A stretch of 64,000 nt of DNA from Selaginella tamariscina (taxonomy: Eukaryota > Streptophyta > Lycopodiopsida > Selaginellales > Selaginellaceae): assembly GCA_003024785.1 (NCBI GenBank), contig PUQB01000583.1, positions 93,386-157,385 of the forward strand. Reading direction: 5' to 3'. Made by a program: the position numbers and the translations under genes. Positions 49,662 through 61,805 of the stretch are shown here, in pieces (position 1 is the first letter of the stretch; the number at the start of each line of letters is the position of its first letter). The notes under the pieces were generated by a model. The model did not search any database. It was given only the letters and a program-made list of their open reading frames with translations, and was not told the DNA's origin.

Positions 49662-49990
49662 TCAAGTTGAAGGAAATTGAACAGTTGAATGTGCCATACT
49701 GCAGGAGAGAGGTTCGGTAGCATGGGTAACTGCGCCAGAAGCAATCAGACGCCCATCGGCCACCTCTACAGGAACTGCACGCTTCAACTTCACCACCGAA
49801 ATGCCATGTTGAGTTGCAAACGTGTCATCCATGAAGCATGCATTTGCACCAGTGTCTAACAAGGCAAACTCCATGAGCTCTCGATTATTAAGATGAATGT
49901 GTACAGGAAACTTAAGTGATGGGATGGTATGAGCAGCACCAATGGAGCCTGCACCTACGTCCAACTTCGCGGCTCCTAGACGAAGTGGAC
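49662..49990 (-). pseudogene. Aspartic protease of the chromovirus, in the -1 frame after gag
   Basis: Reads FALLDTGANACFMDDTFATQ (catalytic DTG) and VADGRLIASGAV. The frame overlaps the gag stop and lies in -1 relative to gag, so protease-pol could be made by -1 frameshifting, as in some Ty3/gypsy relatives; no classic slippery heptamer is obvious. The frame ends at 49662, before the linker and polymerase. Confidence 0.75.
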
Positions 49991-50953
49991 ATTGGAGTTT
50001 TCCGACTGAACTTCAGCTTCAACTTCACGCGTCTTGAAGTTCCTGGCTTTAATAGGACAATCTGCCACCTTGTGTCCTGCTCCACCACAATACAAGCACA
50101 GGTTCTCACTGCGACGACGTTGCTTCTCAGCAGCGGAAAGAGAGCCACGCTTGGATTTCTCAACCTCCATAGGAACTACTCCAGAAGGTGGTGCAGGAAC
50201 ATGTACCACAGCTGCAGGATTGGTTTGCAGGAACTGCTGACGGGATCTTTCCTGACGACGCTCGAACAAACGGTTGTCGCAACGAACAGCTTGTTGCATG
50301 ATCTCCGCTAATGTTTGGGCATCCGGTAACGTAAGGAGAAGGTCCTTCACGTCATCCCTCAACCCAAAACGGAAGTGTTCGATCAATGCAGTCTCGTCCC
50401 ATGGAATGTTCGTGCAAAGTTGCTGAAATTCGGATGCATAGACGGAAGCTGGTCGGGATCCTTGAGTGAGCTTCCGTAACTTCGTGCATGCAGAACGGTA
50501 CTTATCAGGATCTCCAAAACAGGCTTCAAAGGCAGCCACGAAACCTTCAAAGTCTTCCATCAATGGGTCGTCACGCTCCAGCAAGGGGGCAACCCAAGCC
50601 CGTGGAGATCCACTTAGTAAGGATGCCAAAAGACCCACCTTTTGAGCATCAGTCGAGTAGCGCCGTGGTTGCATACGGATCAAGAGCCGGATCTGATTCA
50701 GGAAACCTTGGAAATCGGCACGATTACCACTGAACTTCTCTGGCATGCTAACCTTCGGCTCCGAAGAAAAGTTTGATGAAGAGGGAACCACCGATGCCTG
50801 GGAGAGAGCCTGCGCAGCAGCCTTGGAGGATGCATCAGCAGCTGCATGTGCCGCAGTGGTGGAACCTTGCAGGTCGGTGACCACTTGGCGCAAAGTGGCC
50901 AGCTCATGAAGTAGCATTTGGTGCTCGCGTTGAAAGCGCTCAAAATCAGCCAT
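49976..50953 (-). CDS. Gag of the chromovirus, intact
   Basis: 325 residues starting MADFERFQREHQMLLHEL at ATG 50953. An N-terminal helical part with an Ala-rich stretch is followed by the capsid-like retrotransposon gag region (MPEKFSGNRADFQGFLNQ, LASLLSGSPRAWVAPLLE, FRFGLRDDVKDLLLTLPD). A basic linker and a single CCHC knuckle, CLYCGGAGHKVADC, follow near residue 290. Pattern and knuckle resemble gag proteins of Tf1/sushi-type chromoviruses. The decayed element at 25-28 kb carries a close relative. Gag forms the particle and binds the RNA. Confidence 0.9.
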   Translation of the reverse strand: MADFERFQREHQMLLHELATLRQVVTDLQGSTTAAHAAADASSKAAAQALSQASVVPSSSNFSSEPKVSMPEKFSGNRADFQGFLNQIRLLIRMQPRRYSTDAQKVGLLASLLSGSPRAWVAPLLERDDPLMEDFEGFVAAFEACFGDPDKYRSACTKLRKLTQGSRPASVYASEFQQLCTNIPWDETALIEHFRFGLRDDVKDLLLTLPDAQTLAEIMQQAVRCDNRLFERRQERSRQQFLQTNPAAVVHVPAPPSGVVPMEVEKSKRGSLSAAEKQRRRSENLCLYCGGAGHKVADCPIKARNFKTREVEAEVQSENSNVHFV

Positions 50954-51021
50954 GATCTAGGAAAGAAAAAAGGAAGGAAAAAATCAAGAAAAAGGTAGCT
51001 GGAAAACGGAGAACTATGAAG

Positions 51022-51034
51022 CAGTTACTATCAA
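51022..51034 (-). other. Candidate self-primer binding site next to the 5' LTR
   Basis: Just two bases inside the 5' LTR edge, the sense strand reads TTGATAGTAACTG. Its exact 13-base complement, CAGTTACTATCAA, lies inside the LTR at 51361-51349, where transcription should begin. No TGG that would pair with a tRNA CCA end is present at this site. This is the arrangement of Tf1/sushi self-priming elements; function is inferred. Confidence 0.6.
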
Positions 51035-51036
51035 AC

Positions 51037-51672
51037 TGTCAAGCCACGATCCAGGAACCAGGAAGAGAACAGGATTCCAAGGACAGGAAGGCTTGACTCA
51101 GGAACAGGACCGAGAGCAGGACAGGAACTAGGAATAGGAACAGGACGGATCTAGGAGCAAGACAGGATCAGGATAGGATCCGGGAGCAAGACAGGAAAGC
51201 ACAGGATAGGATCCGGAACAAAAGGAACAGGACAGGATCAGGAGCAGGACAGGATCCAGGACAGGACAGGAAACAGGAGCGAGACAGGAACAGGACAGGA
51301 AACAAGACAAGAACAAGACAAGACGAATTGATCGTAGTAAGACTGGTGTTGATAGTAACTGATTGTACAACAATTAGGTCGGAGCTTTTATGCTCACAAC
51401 TCCAAGAGCTAATCTAGGCATGATGCTAAAAGTGGTTGCATGCATGCAAAAGTGATTGCATGCATGCAGAGGCTAAGATGAGTCCACATGTCCCTTATCC
51501 TCTAGGCATATCCTGTGGAATATCCTGCAACCGAATCCTGTGTCCGGAATCCTGGTAGGAATATCCTGTAGGAAAGTCCTGCAACCCATATCCTGTATCC
51601 GGAATCCTGTAGGAAAGTCCTGCAACCCATGTCCTGTATCCGGAATCCTGTATTCTGTATCGGGTCGTGACA
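51037..51672 (-). repeat. 5' LTR of the chromovirus
   Basis: 636 bases, TGTCA...TGACA ends. In sense direction: a TCCTG/CAGGA-rich U3 start, repeated TTTGCATGCATGCAA words, a TATA-like CATAAAAG (51392-51385), the putative start site CAGTTACTATCAAC about 30 bases later, then a TCCTGTCC-rich tract. Confidence 0.93.
51385..51392 (-). promoter_or_regulatory. TATA-like box of the chromovirus LTR
   Basis: CATAAAAG in sense, about 30 bases before the CAGTTACTATCAAC segment, the usual plant TATA-to-start distance. The same box occurs in the 3' LTR near 45720. Confidence 0.55.
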
Positions 51673-51813
51673 AATTCCGTCTACTTCTCTCTGTGTATTA
51701 TTTTTGTATATTCGGGTTTATACAAGTGTGTGTGCGTTTTTATATGATTTGTATTCATAGTGTATTATTTTGCAGAAGGACGATTTAATTAAACAAGGAG
51801 ATCGAGTCATTAG

Positions 51814-54800
51814 TATGGAGTCGTCGTCAAATTCTGGGTAAGAATTAAAATAAACTCTGTTATACTTGGATATGTGCTTGAACTAATCATTTTTGTATTC
51901 AGATGTGGAATTGAGGTGACATTAAAGACGAGAGCAGGAGAAGAGATGGGCAGGGGGATTCTGGAATCAACTTGGCCATATTTCAAACTAAACGGGAAGC
52001 GCATTGGAACAACCATGGTTGCTGTCAAACTAACCTCTGTCACATCGCATGGACAAGCAAAACAATGGAAAGTGGGTGTGCTAGTCAAGCATCCGAAAGC
52101 ATGCTTGTGAACCTAGATTGAACGATCTCGACACATATGCCTTGTTCCATCCAATGTCACGTTCTCGGATCCAGAGGTCGCCAGTTACAACATTAATTTC
52201 GGGTGGTTTTGTCGACTTGTGGATAATGACGTTCACGTGTTCACTAATGATGTTGACCTTGGAGTTCTTCTTCAACTCAACGAAAGCCCATCTATGGAGG
52301 GGATCCAACTGGATGTCTACTTCGAAGATCTTCAGACTCATCGAGTAGGTGTATTCTCAGGAGATATTGCTTCACAATACAGAAAATCCACAAATGGAGC
52401 AATCGTCCCTTTTCACATTGAAAAGAACACAGCGACATCATAAAGGAGATTGAGAGGGTGGCTTGGTCTCAAGGTTCTTTACAGATCACGTTCAATTTGC
52501 TTAGCAAATTTCGGGAGCTGGAAGAGTGTGCCGAGAACATTTGAACAGCATCAATCGGGGATCACACATGTTGATTCGGATCGTAGAAGAAAATCATTAG
52601 TCGTTTTGTCAGTGCACCTGTGGCGTCCCATGCTGCAATAAGCCACAAAGAAATGATGTTGGATGATAGGATTTACGAGTGTAGGGTTAAGTATTGCAGC
52701 GTCAACCCAAACTTCAATTACAGGCCACTGAATCAGGAACGTGTAGCTGAGCTCATGGAGAAGATGAAGAACGACAATTCTTACACCGTTCCACATAATA
52801 CTGTTTTGTGCGCATACTACGAGAGAAACAAAGGCGCTGACAAAGTGTGGATCACAACACCGGAACAAATGAGGAAGGTTTAGATGGAGAATAGAAAATC
52901 AGTTAAGTACTACATCATTAGTGGCCAGCACACAATAACGGCAGCCCAATGACTTCTCGACGAACACAACAAAGGAACGATGGCAACAAAACTTTCCGAG
53001 CATACCCTGAGAAGCTGACGAAAAGATCGGCATTTTTAGCGAAGCCGAATCTCACAATCGAGCAGTACCATAAGTTATCGGCAGAATGGGACGCTGCAGA
53101 CACCAAACTACAACAGCAAAATATGGGAGAAGTTCAAACACACGCGAGCCGTGTGGGAATCTCTTCAATGACCACAAAGAGCTACCGCAAGGAATACACA
53201 ATCTGCGGACTACCGGGTAAGCAAATTGTTTGGGCGGGATTTATCTCGCCGGTATATTAATCTGTCTTTTTTCTTAGAGAGTTGAAGAAATTGTAGCAGT
53301 TGATTTTGCCCAGGTGGGCGGGAAGGAAACATCCTTTTTGATGATGTTGATTTCTGTCCCGAGGATAGGATCTTTGCGAAATGGTTGGGGATTATGGAAT
53401 CCTTTGCAAAAGGAACACTGAAGAAGAAGCAGACAAGTGAAGTGGAGCCCTCAGAGAAGTCTGTAAAGAAACTCAGTAAGACGCCGAAGGCTAAGTCTGT
53501 TCAATCTATAAAGGATGTAGACAACGATTTCAAGCTCACATGGTTGAAGCCTTTAAATGGAACAACGATGGAGGAGATGGAAGTCATGGCTGATTTGGTG
53601 ATTGATGGCAAATTACATATTAACAACAGCAGCCCCACCTCTCCTTTTCATCTCAAGGCAATGGAGTTGAAGACGGTCAGGCACTTCAAGGAGTGGTTGG
53701 GAATACACTGCCACAAACTGGGTTGGATTTCGGCTTCAACATACGAAGAGGTCAGCAAATATTTGTATGTGACAAATGATGATATGCTTGTCGAATGAGT
53801 GAATCAATCGGAAGATCTGGGCAAGAATCTATTGCACGCCAACGCCAAAAAGGAGAACATTGCGATGACGCCTTCTCTTATGGCAGTCCTTCAGCAGCGG
53901 AGAACCGAGTTGAACCTTATAAAGGAGGATGCTACGAATCACGACAAGCCCTACAGATGTTTGTTGTTGGATTCAGAAACTTTATGGGGTACCATCACTG
54001 CTTGTAGGAAACCGTTTCAATTGTTCGTGATGGATCGGCGGGTGTTAAAAAATCCTTTGACAGACAGGACACTAGAGGATTTGGTGGAGAAACTTAGTCG
54101 TGCAAGTATGTACAAAGAAGGTATTTATTATTGAATTCATACTTGCACTCTTGATGATATCTATGTTTTCAGATATTTATTTCTTGATTCTTGCTCATGT
54201 CACCGATACCTTTGCCTTCTCCTTTGCCAAGAGGAATAAACATCGTTGGACAGGATTTTATATGAATGATGCTGATCCGAAGTGCATTGATTCGGTTGTT
54301 CACTTGGTTGTTAGGAATGCGCCAAACAGTTTCAAACTTCCAAATGACTGGCTAGGCATCTGTTTGCACTCCAACGGCCCTGAACCTCCATCCGATACAC
54401 CGATAGCTGAGAGTGACGTATTCGACAATGTACGTTATCCAAACATCACAAGTCAAGCGGCACAGAGCATCGTCAACTTGATCAGGGTCCTCACAGTGAT
54501 GCGTGGGTTTTTGACTACTGCACTAGGGGTCCGTCTTGAAGGAGTGTTACCTTCGGCATACATGTGTATTTGCCGTTGAAAAGGATAAGACCATGGTTGA
54601 GGACCTGAACAAGTGGATAGATAGGTTCTCAACTGACTACCCCAACGAATCCATAAAGGAGTATTTGAGAAAGTTCCCTCCCGATAAGTGCGATAGCTCT
54701 GAAGACGAATCTGGTTCAATGTCGGAGTCTGAGGACGAACTTCAATCAGATATTAGACCGGAAGTTATTTCAAGGAGTACAGAACATTCGCACACTCCAT

Positions 54801-54919
54801 TACCCATGGAAACATCAATAGAAGATACAGAAGATCATGAACCATCTCACAAGCGGCTTAGACCTTCTTCGCCTCACTCAGAAGGTAATAGCAAAGAAGA
54901 ATTGTTAATGAGTTCTTAG
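51814..54919 (+). pseudogene. Second ParB-methyltransferase-like locus, broken
   Basis: Coherent pieces in order, split by stops and frame changes: a short exon MESSSNSG (51814), donor GTAAGA; an exon with a GRGILESTWPYFKLNGKRIG domain (51901-52110), read through TGA and TAG into VTFSDPEVASYNINFGWF; WSQGSLQITFNLLSKFREL; a ParB-like half VKYCSVNPNFNYRPLNQERV (52690) and its partner KYYIISGQHTITAAQ (52905), matching GNHRRVAL of the first locus; intron 53217-53277; a Lys-rich exon ending at 53798; FQLFVMDRRVLKNP where the first locus has IDPP; intron about 54107-54171; and, near 54505-54600, WVFDYCTRGPS-LKECYL then CVFAVEKDKTMVEDL, like motif I/X of DNA methyltransferases (D-x-F-x-G-x-G...E). 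The C-terminus is acidic (SSEDESGSMSESEDEL). Same order and spacing as the first locus, so a decayed paralog. Confidence 0.6.
53233..53250. repeat. Solitary palindrome unit in an intron
   Basis: GGCGGGATTTATCTCGCC, 16 of 18 bases identical to the unit of the two arrays, lies inside the 61-base intron 53217-53277 of the broken ParB-methyltransferase locus. Confidence 0.7.
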
Positions 54920-55159
54920 AGTGATGAATAGTTGTAAATGAATGTAACATAAGGCATTTTTGTATATTTCGTTTATATTTGTACAGAAAAAAAATTCTCA
55001 AGGATTAATGAAGCTTTTAGTTCAAACATGGGTCACACATTAACAAGATAAATAATATACCTTGATAATTTTAAGGTTAGCTAATTATCATTTTGCAGAT
55101 GTAATGAAACAATTGAGAACATGGATTTTCAGCATTGCATGAGGTAAGAGAGGGGTTTG

Positions 55160-56280
55160 GCGACAATTTCTTGTGCCACATGTCAGAATGACAGAGTTCA
55201 TGCAGGAAATGGATAATAATGCAGCTCAAAACATCGTTACCATGGGGGCCACTTCAGTTTTTTCATCATCATTTTTATTGACTTTAGTTCCGAAATCAAT
55301 TTCTTTAACGCATGCAATATCTGAATCTTGTAAGGATGATGTACAATTAAATGATGAAGGAATAGGCAACGAGATAGTGTCAACGGATAAATGTGAAAGG
55401 GAGCAAATAAGTGATTTGTAAAGTATTCAAGAGGCAACGCTATCCCATGTTACTCATGGCCATATTGTGTTGTTGGATGTCAATGGTGTTCTGCTTCATC
55501 GACAAAGGCCCGAGGATAGAAAAAAAGAAATCAAACAAGGAGATTTCATTCCTTGTCATGGTAAATTTCGATATGATATTATTTTTCGTCCAAGGTTGGA
55601 TCGTCTCTTTTAAAAGCTTAAGAAGATGGTGCGCTTGTGGGGATTTGGTCATGCATGCAGATTCATAACTTAACACCGCTGTTGAATTTGCTTAAGAAAC
55701 ATTGTAGTGTTGCAGAAGAGGTGATTCCTAAATATTGGATTTTTGACAGCGAATATGTTATAAACCTCTTGAATTTCACAATATAAGAAAGGAAAGCAAG
55801 CCGTACTTCTTCAAGAATGAAAGAATAATTGGGACTCATGGGAGATCAGTCGCTTAAGGATAATAAAGAACGCACAGATGTTAGTGGTAGATGACTCTCT
55901 TCAGAAGGCTATGCTCAACCAAAACATTGCTTGTATTCATCCAATCACTTTCGATCCATATTCTGATACTAATATTATGGATGAGCTAGTGAATTACTTG
56001 GATACGTGCCTCAGAAAGAAGAATCTCAAAACTTTTGTGAGCAGTATCCACCATATCAAACATTTCTTGAAGTTTTTCTTTCTCGTGATTTTGAATTTTA
56101 TAAAATGAAGGATAGCAACCGGGCGCTTTATAATATTATTCTTAAGGAACGTCATTTTTTAGATGAGCCTTTATGCAGACCTGATTTTATTACATCTTAT
56201 GTATTAAAGGATGGCAACTCTAATTGCATTCGTGAGAGTGTTAAGTGGTGGCAACAACATCAAGATATTAACTAAAATGA
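55160..56280 (+). pseudogene. HAD-superfamily (NIF/FCP1-like) phosphatase remnant
   Basis: An acidic N-terminal piece (55173-55421) is followed, in shifted frames, by HGHIVLLDVNGVLLHRQRP (HAD motif I, D-x-N-G), FIPCHGKFRYDIIFRPRLD, then NLLKKHCSVAEEVIPKYWIFD, and MLVVDDSLQKAMLNQNIACI (motif III, DD) with HPITFDPYS and a C-terminal helix. The order matches plant HAD-like proteins with a D-x-N-G nucleophile motif. Stops at about 55420, 55610, 55680 and 55785 prevent one reading frame and only some could be introns. 56280-57060 is AT-rich, with no gene I can support. Confidence 0.55.
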
Positions 56281-57069
56281 TTTGATTAATCCGGAGAGTG
56301 ATGATTTAGACAAAATGAGGAGATTTCTCTGTATGGTTAGAAGAAAGTATTTATAAATAAATTAACATGTTGATAAGGAAATGATTTCATTTGTAATTAT
56401 GTTTGATAATATTTCTTAATTATTGTAAATTATTTTTAGAATAATATTCCTAACTAAGTAAAGTTATTGAAGGATTAATTAATTAATTAATTAATATTTA
56501 AGGCTTAATTACATATTAATTGAATGATTAATTAATAATTAAAACTTAAGTATTAATTAGTAATTTATTTTATATTTCTATTTTCACGTATCATGCCCAC
56601 TTTAGTTACAACGTGCATATATGAATCTTTTCCTTGAGTTACAGCTTATTACACCCGACCAGTCTTCTCTCTCGCGGTACCATCTCCAGAGACAACAAGA
56701 CTTGCCTTGCCGCTCCTTCTTCGTACAAATCCTATATATCTGTTCCTGAGTTTCCTGGCCTCTCCAGTCGGTCGTAGAATTATATAGCGCAGCAACACCA
56801 ATCAGTCCTATTAACCATCTTCGAAAACGAATTTTTCTTTCCATTACATTACAACAAAAACAACGAGTTGTCAGTGTGTCATCCTTTCAACAGCTTTGAA
56901 AACACAAAAAGAATCATTACCTCCCCCGCGGAAAGAAATTATCACCTAAAAAAGCGAGAGCTGTGTGTGTTGTGTGTGTTGTTGGCCGCTCGAGACGATG
57001 GACAGGCCGGCCTTATGTGAAGAATACGAAGCAAATGCGCATCAAAACTGAAACTGCAGCAAGGCACTT

Positions 57070-60190
<3,121 letters not shown>

Positions 60191-60192
60191 TT

Positions 60193-60881
60193 TTACTTTC
60201 TCGAGCATCCTGCAAGAAAATAGCTTTCAGAGGAAAAACAAACGTTTGATGATTGTACTACTATGGTCGTCTTTAGCATGTCCCGAAGCCTTAAGGGAAG
60301 CGATGAAATTGCATAAGGAGATTCGTTACGCTGTACAGCAGGCACAGATATCCACTCTTCCTCTTCTACCAGTTCAGAAGCCTTTTGCCGCATCAAAGAG
60401 CAGAACTTCGAAATAAAGATATGAACGAGCTCCATTTGTAGTGCTGCACTGTCAATCACCAAGGAGGTAAGTAGGCCAACACACAGTTGAAGTCCTGCGC
60501 CAGAAGGAGCGCTGTCTTTCCCAGAAAGGGCTGCACAGGCTCTCGAAAGCTCTCCTAAAGCATCTCGCATATAAACACGCATGCTAGTCGCCTCTGCAAG
60601 TGCCAGAAAGGCAGTGTGGACCTTAAAGAAAACGCACACAACCTTCAGCAAATAAGTCGAATGCTAAGAGACTCACCTTAGCTTCACATGATGCAATGAT
60701 TCCCTGCACCATTGCTATCACTTCATCAAGGGAACGTGACGTGTACTTGACAACCACGACGGATTTCTCCTCAAAAGGATAGCTTTCATAATCAGGTTTT
60801 CCTGGTTCTTTGTGTGAGCCTGGATGTAAGACCGTACCAACCTTTGCAAACTTTCCATTGAAACTGGACAAAGCGAGCCTC
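60193..60881 (-). CDS. Exons of an unrecognised multi-exon gene
   Basis: Exon to 60677 encoding FNGKFAKVGTVLHPGSHKEP and SVVVVKYTSRSLDEVIAMVQ; a clean 55-base intron 60622-60676 (GTGAGT...TTTAAG); then an exon from 60621 with alternating helices (TAFLALAEATSMRVYMRDAL, LQLCVGLLTSLVIDSAALQM, FISKFCSLMRQKASELVEEE). All-helical, possibly a tethering or trafficking subunit type, but I recognise no family and propose no function. Both ends are open: the 5' exon must lie above 60881 and the 3' part below 60193. Confidence 0.5.
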
Positions 60882-60953
60882 CAAAATCAGGCACATATTG
60901 GATAACAACAGCTGTAAGTCGACATATAAGCCTACCATCTGAAGTCCTTCAGA

Positions 60954-61562
60954 TCAGCCACGCCGCTTGCAGGCGTGCGGGCAGGCCGCAATCTTGTCCA
61001 GCACCCCATCTTGGCGCAGTCTGATCAGTTCCGGCCTCACGTCCTCAACAGATGCAAGCTTCATGAGAATGTCAGCCACACCTTCGAGCTTGGTATCGTC
61101 TTCATGGCGCCCGTCGTGCACATAGTGGGCGATGACAATGAGGTTGTCTGTCTCAGGGCATCTTCCTCGGCGGCAATCGTCCACCATTACAACCTTGCTC
61201 AAGTCTCGTCCTAAGTCTGCCAGTTTCTTATCAACCTTGCAGATCCTGTAGGAGAACACATCCTCCTCAAACACCTTCAGTACACTGTCTGCGTATTGCT
61301 TCTTGGAGCCCGTCCACAGAACAACCTCGTAGTGCTTCACCATCTTACGCAAGAAAGCGTCCACTCCAGGTCGTTTGGCAACAAAGTAGGACCAAACGTT
61401 GGCGCCGGGATCACAGCCGTGGTGATCCAGCAGGCATGACACCAGCGTGTTGTCCAGATCCAGCACCAGCGTTGGCTCTGGCTTCTCAGAGCTCCTCTGC
61501 AGCGGCAAAAAGGGCAGCGATGCGGGGAGTTTGTGCTTGCCATCGTCCTCTGCTTCTATTAC
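60954..61562 (-). CDS. FCP1/SCP-like HAD protein phosphatase, 3' exon
   Basis: A frame open from a CTAG acceptor at 61563-61564 to the stop at 60954. After a linker (DDGKHKLPASLPFLPLQ) it has motif I, TLVLDLDNTLVSCLLDH (DxDxT nucleophile), RPGVDAFLRKMVKHYEVVLW with the TGS motif II, and LGRDLSKVVMVDDCRRG (motif III, DD). It then has the usual FCP1-homology tail (DVRPELIRLRQDGVLDKI) and ends CPHACKRRG. This family dephosphorylates Ser/Thr, for example in the RNA polymerase II tail; the substrate here is unknown. There is no in-frame ATG before motif I, so a 5' exon is missing; the copia element just to the right (LTR/PBS near 61747) may have separated it. Confidence 0.8.
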   Translation of the reverse strand, partial: VIEAEDDGKHKLPASLPFLPLQRSSEKPEPTLVLDLDNTLVSCLLDHHGCDPGANVWSYFVAKRPGVDAFLRKMVKHYEVVLWTGSKKQYADSVLKVFEEDVFSYRICKVDKKLADLGRDLSKVVMVDDCRRGRCPETDNLIVIAHYVHDGRHEDDTKLEGVADILMKLASVEDVRPELIRLRQDGVLDKIAACPHACKRRG

Positions 61563-61746
61563 CTAGTTACAATAGAGTTACAATACCAGGTTGGTTATGA
61601 TATCACGGTGGTTGAGTTATTTGGAGTATCCCAGGTAAATCTTGGGATATGTACAGTGGGCATCATGCACAGCGGTGCCTCAATATACTTAAGTTACAGT
61701 GAATAGAAATGAATGAGGTTTTTTTCTGAGAGTTCTGGTTTCTTTT

Positions 61747-61758
61747 TGGTATCGGAGC
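61747..61758 (+). other. Primer binding site of the copia element
   Basis: TGGTATCGGAGC, one mismatch from the tRNA-iMet-complementary site TGGTATCAGAGC typical of plant LTR elements. The 5' LTR should end just left of it; its start was not found. Confidence 0.65.
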
Positions 61759-61805
61759 GGAGTTTGGCTCACGCCGGTGATCTTGGGGTCTTTTTGTTGT
61801 GAACC

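Larger units (their letters stand above)
45392..51672 (-). mobile_element. Complete chromodomain Ty3/gypsy LTR retrotransposon (chromovirus)
   Basis: Two LTRs (45392-45979 and 51037-51672), both starting TGTCAAGCC and ending CGTGACA, are flanked by the 5-bp duplication AATTC (45387-45391 and 51673-51677). Between them, on minus: gag with one CCHC knuckle, protease, reverse transcriptase, RNase H, integrase and a C-terminal chromodomain. Domain order and chromodomain place it among the chromoviruses. Gag is intact; pol has several frame breaks, so this copy is probably defective but fairly young, given near-identical LTRs over long stretches. It inserted between the palindrome-array transposon and the second ParB locus. 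Confidence 0.93.

Noticed and set aside
56602-56844. Minus-strand frame starting MERKIRFRRWLIGLIG
   Set aside because: 80 residues with no recognised motif, no splice context and no neighbour that suggests a gene; not supported enough to annotate.
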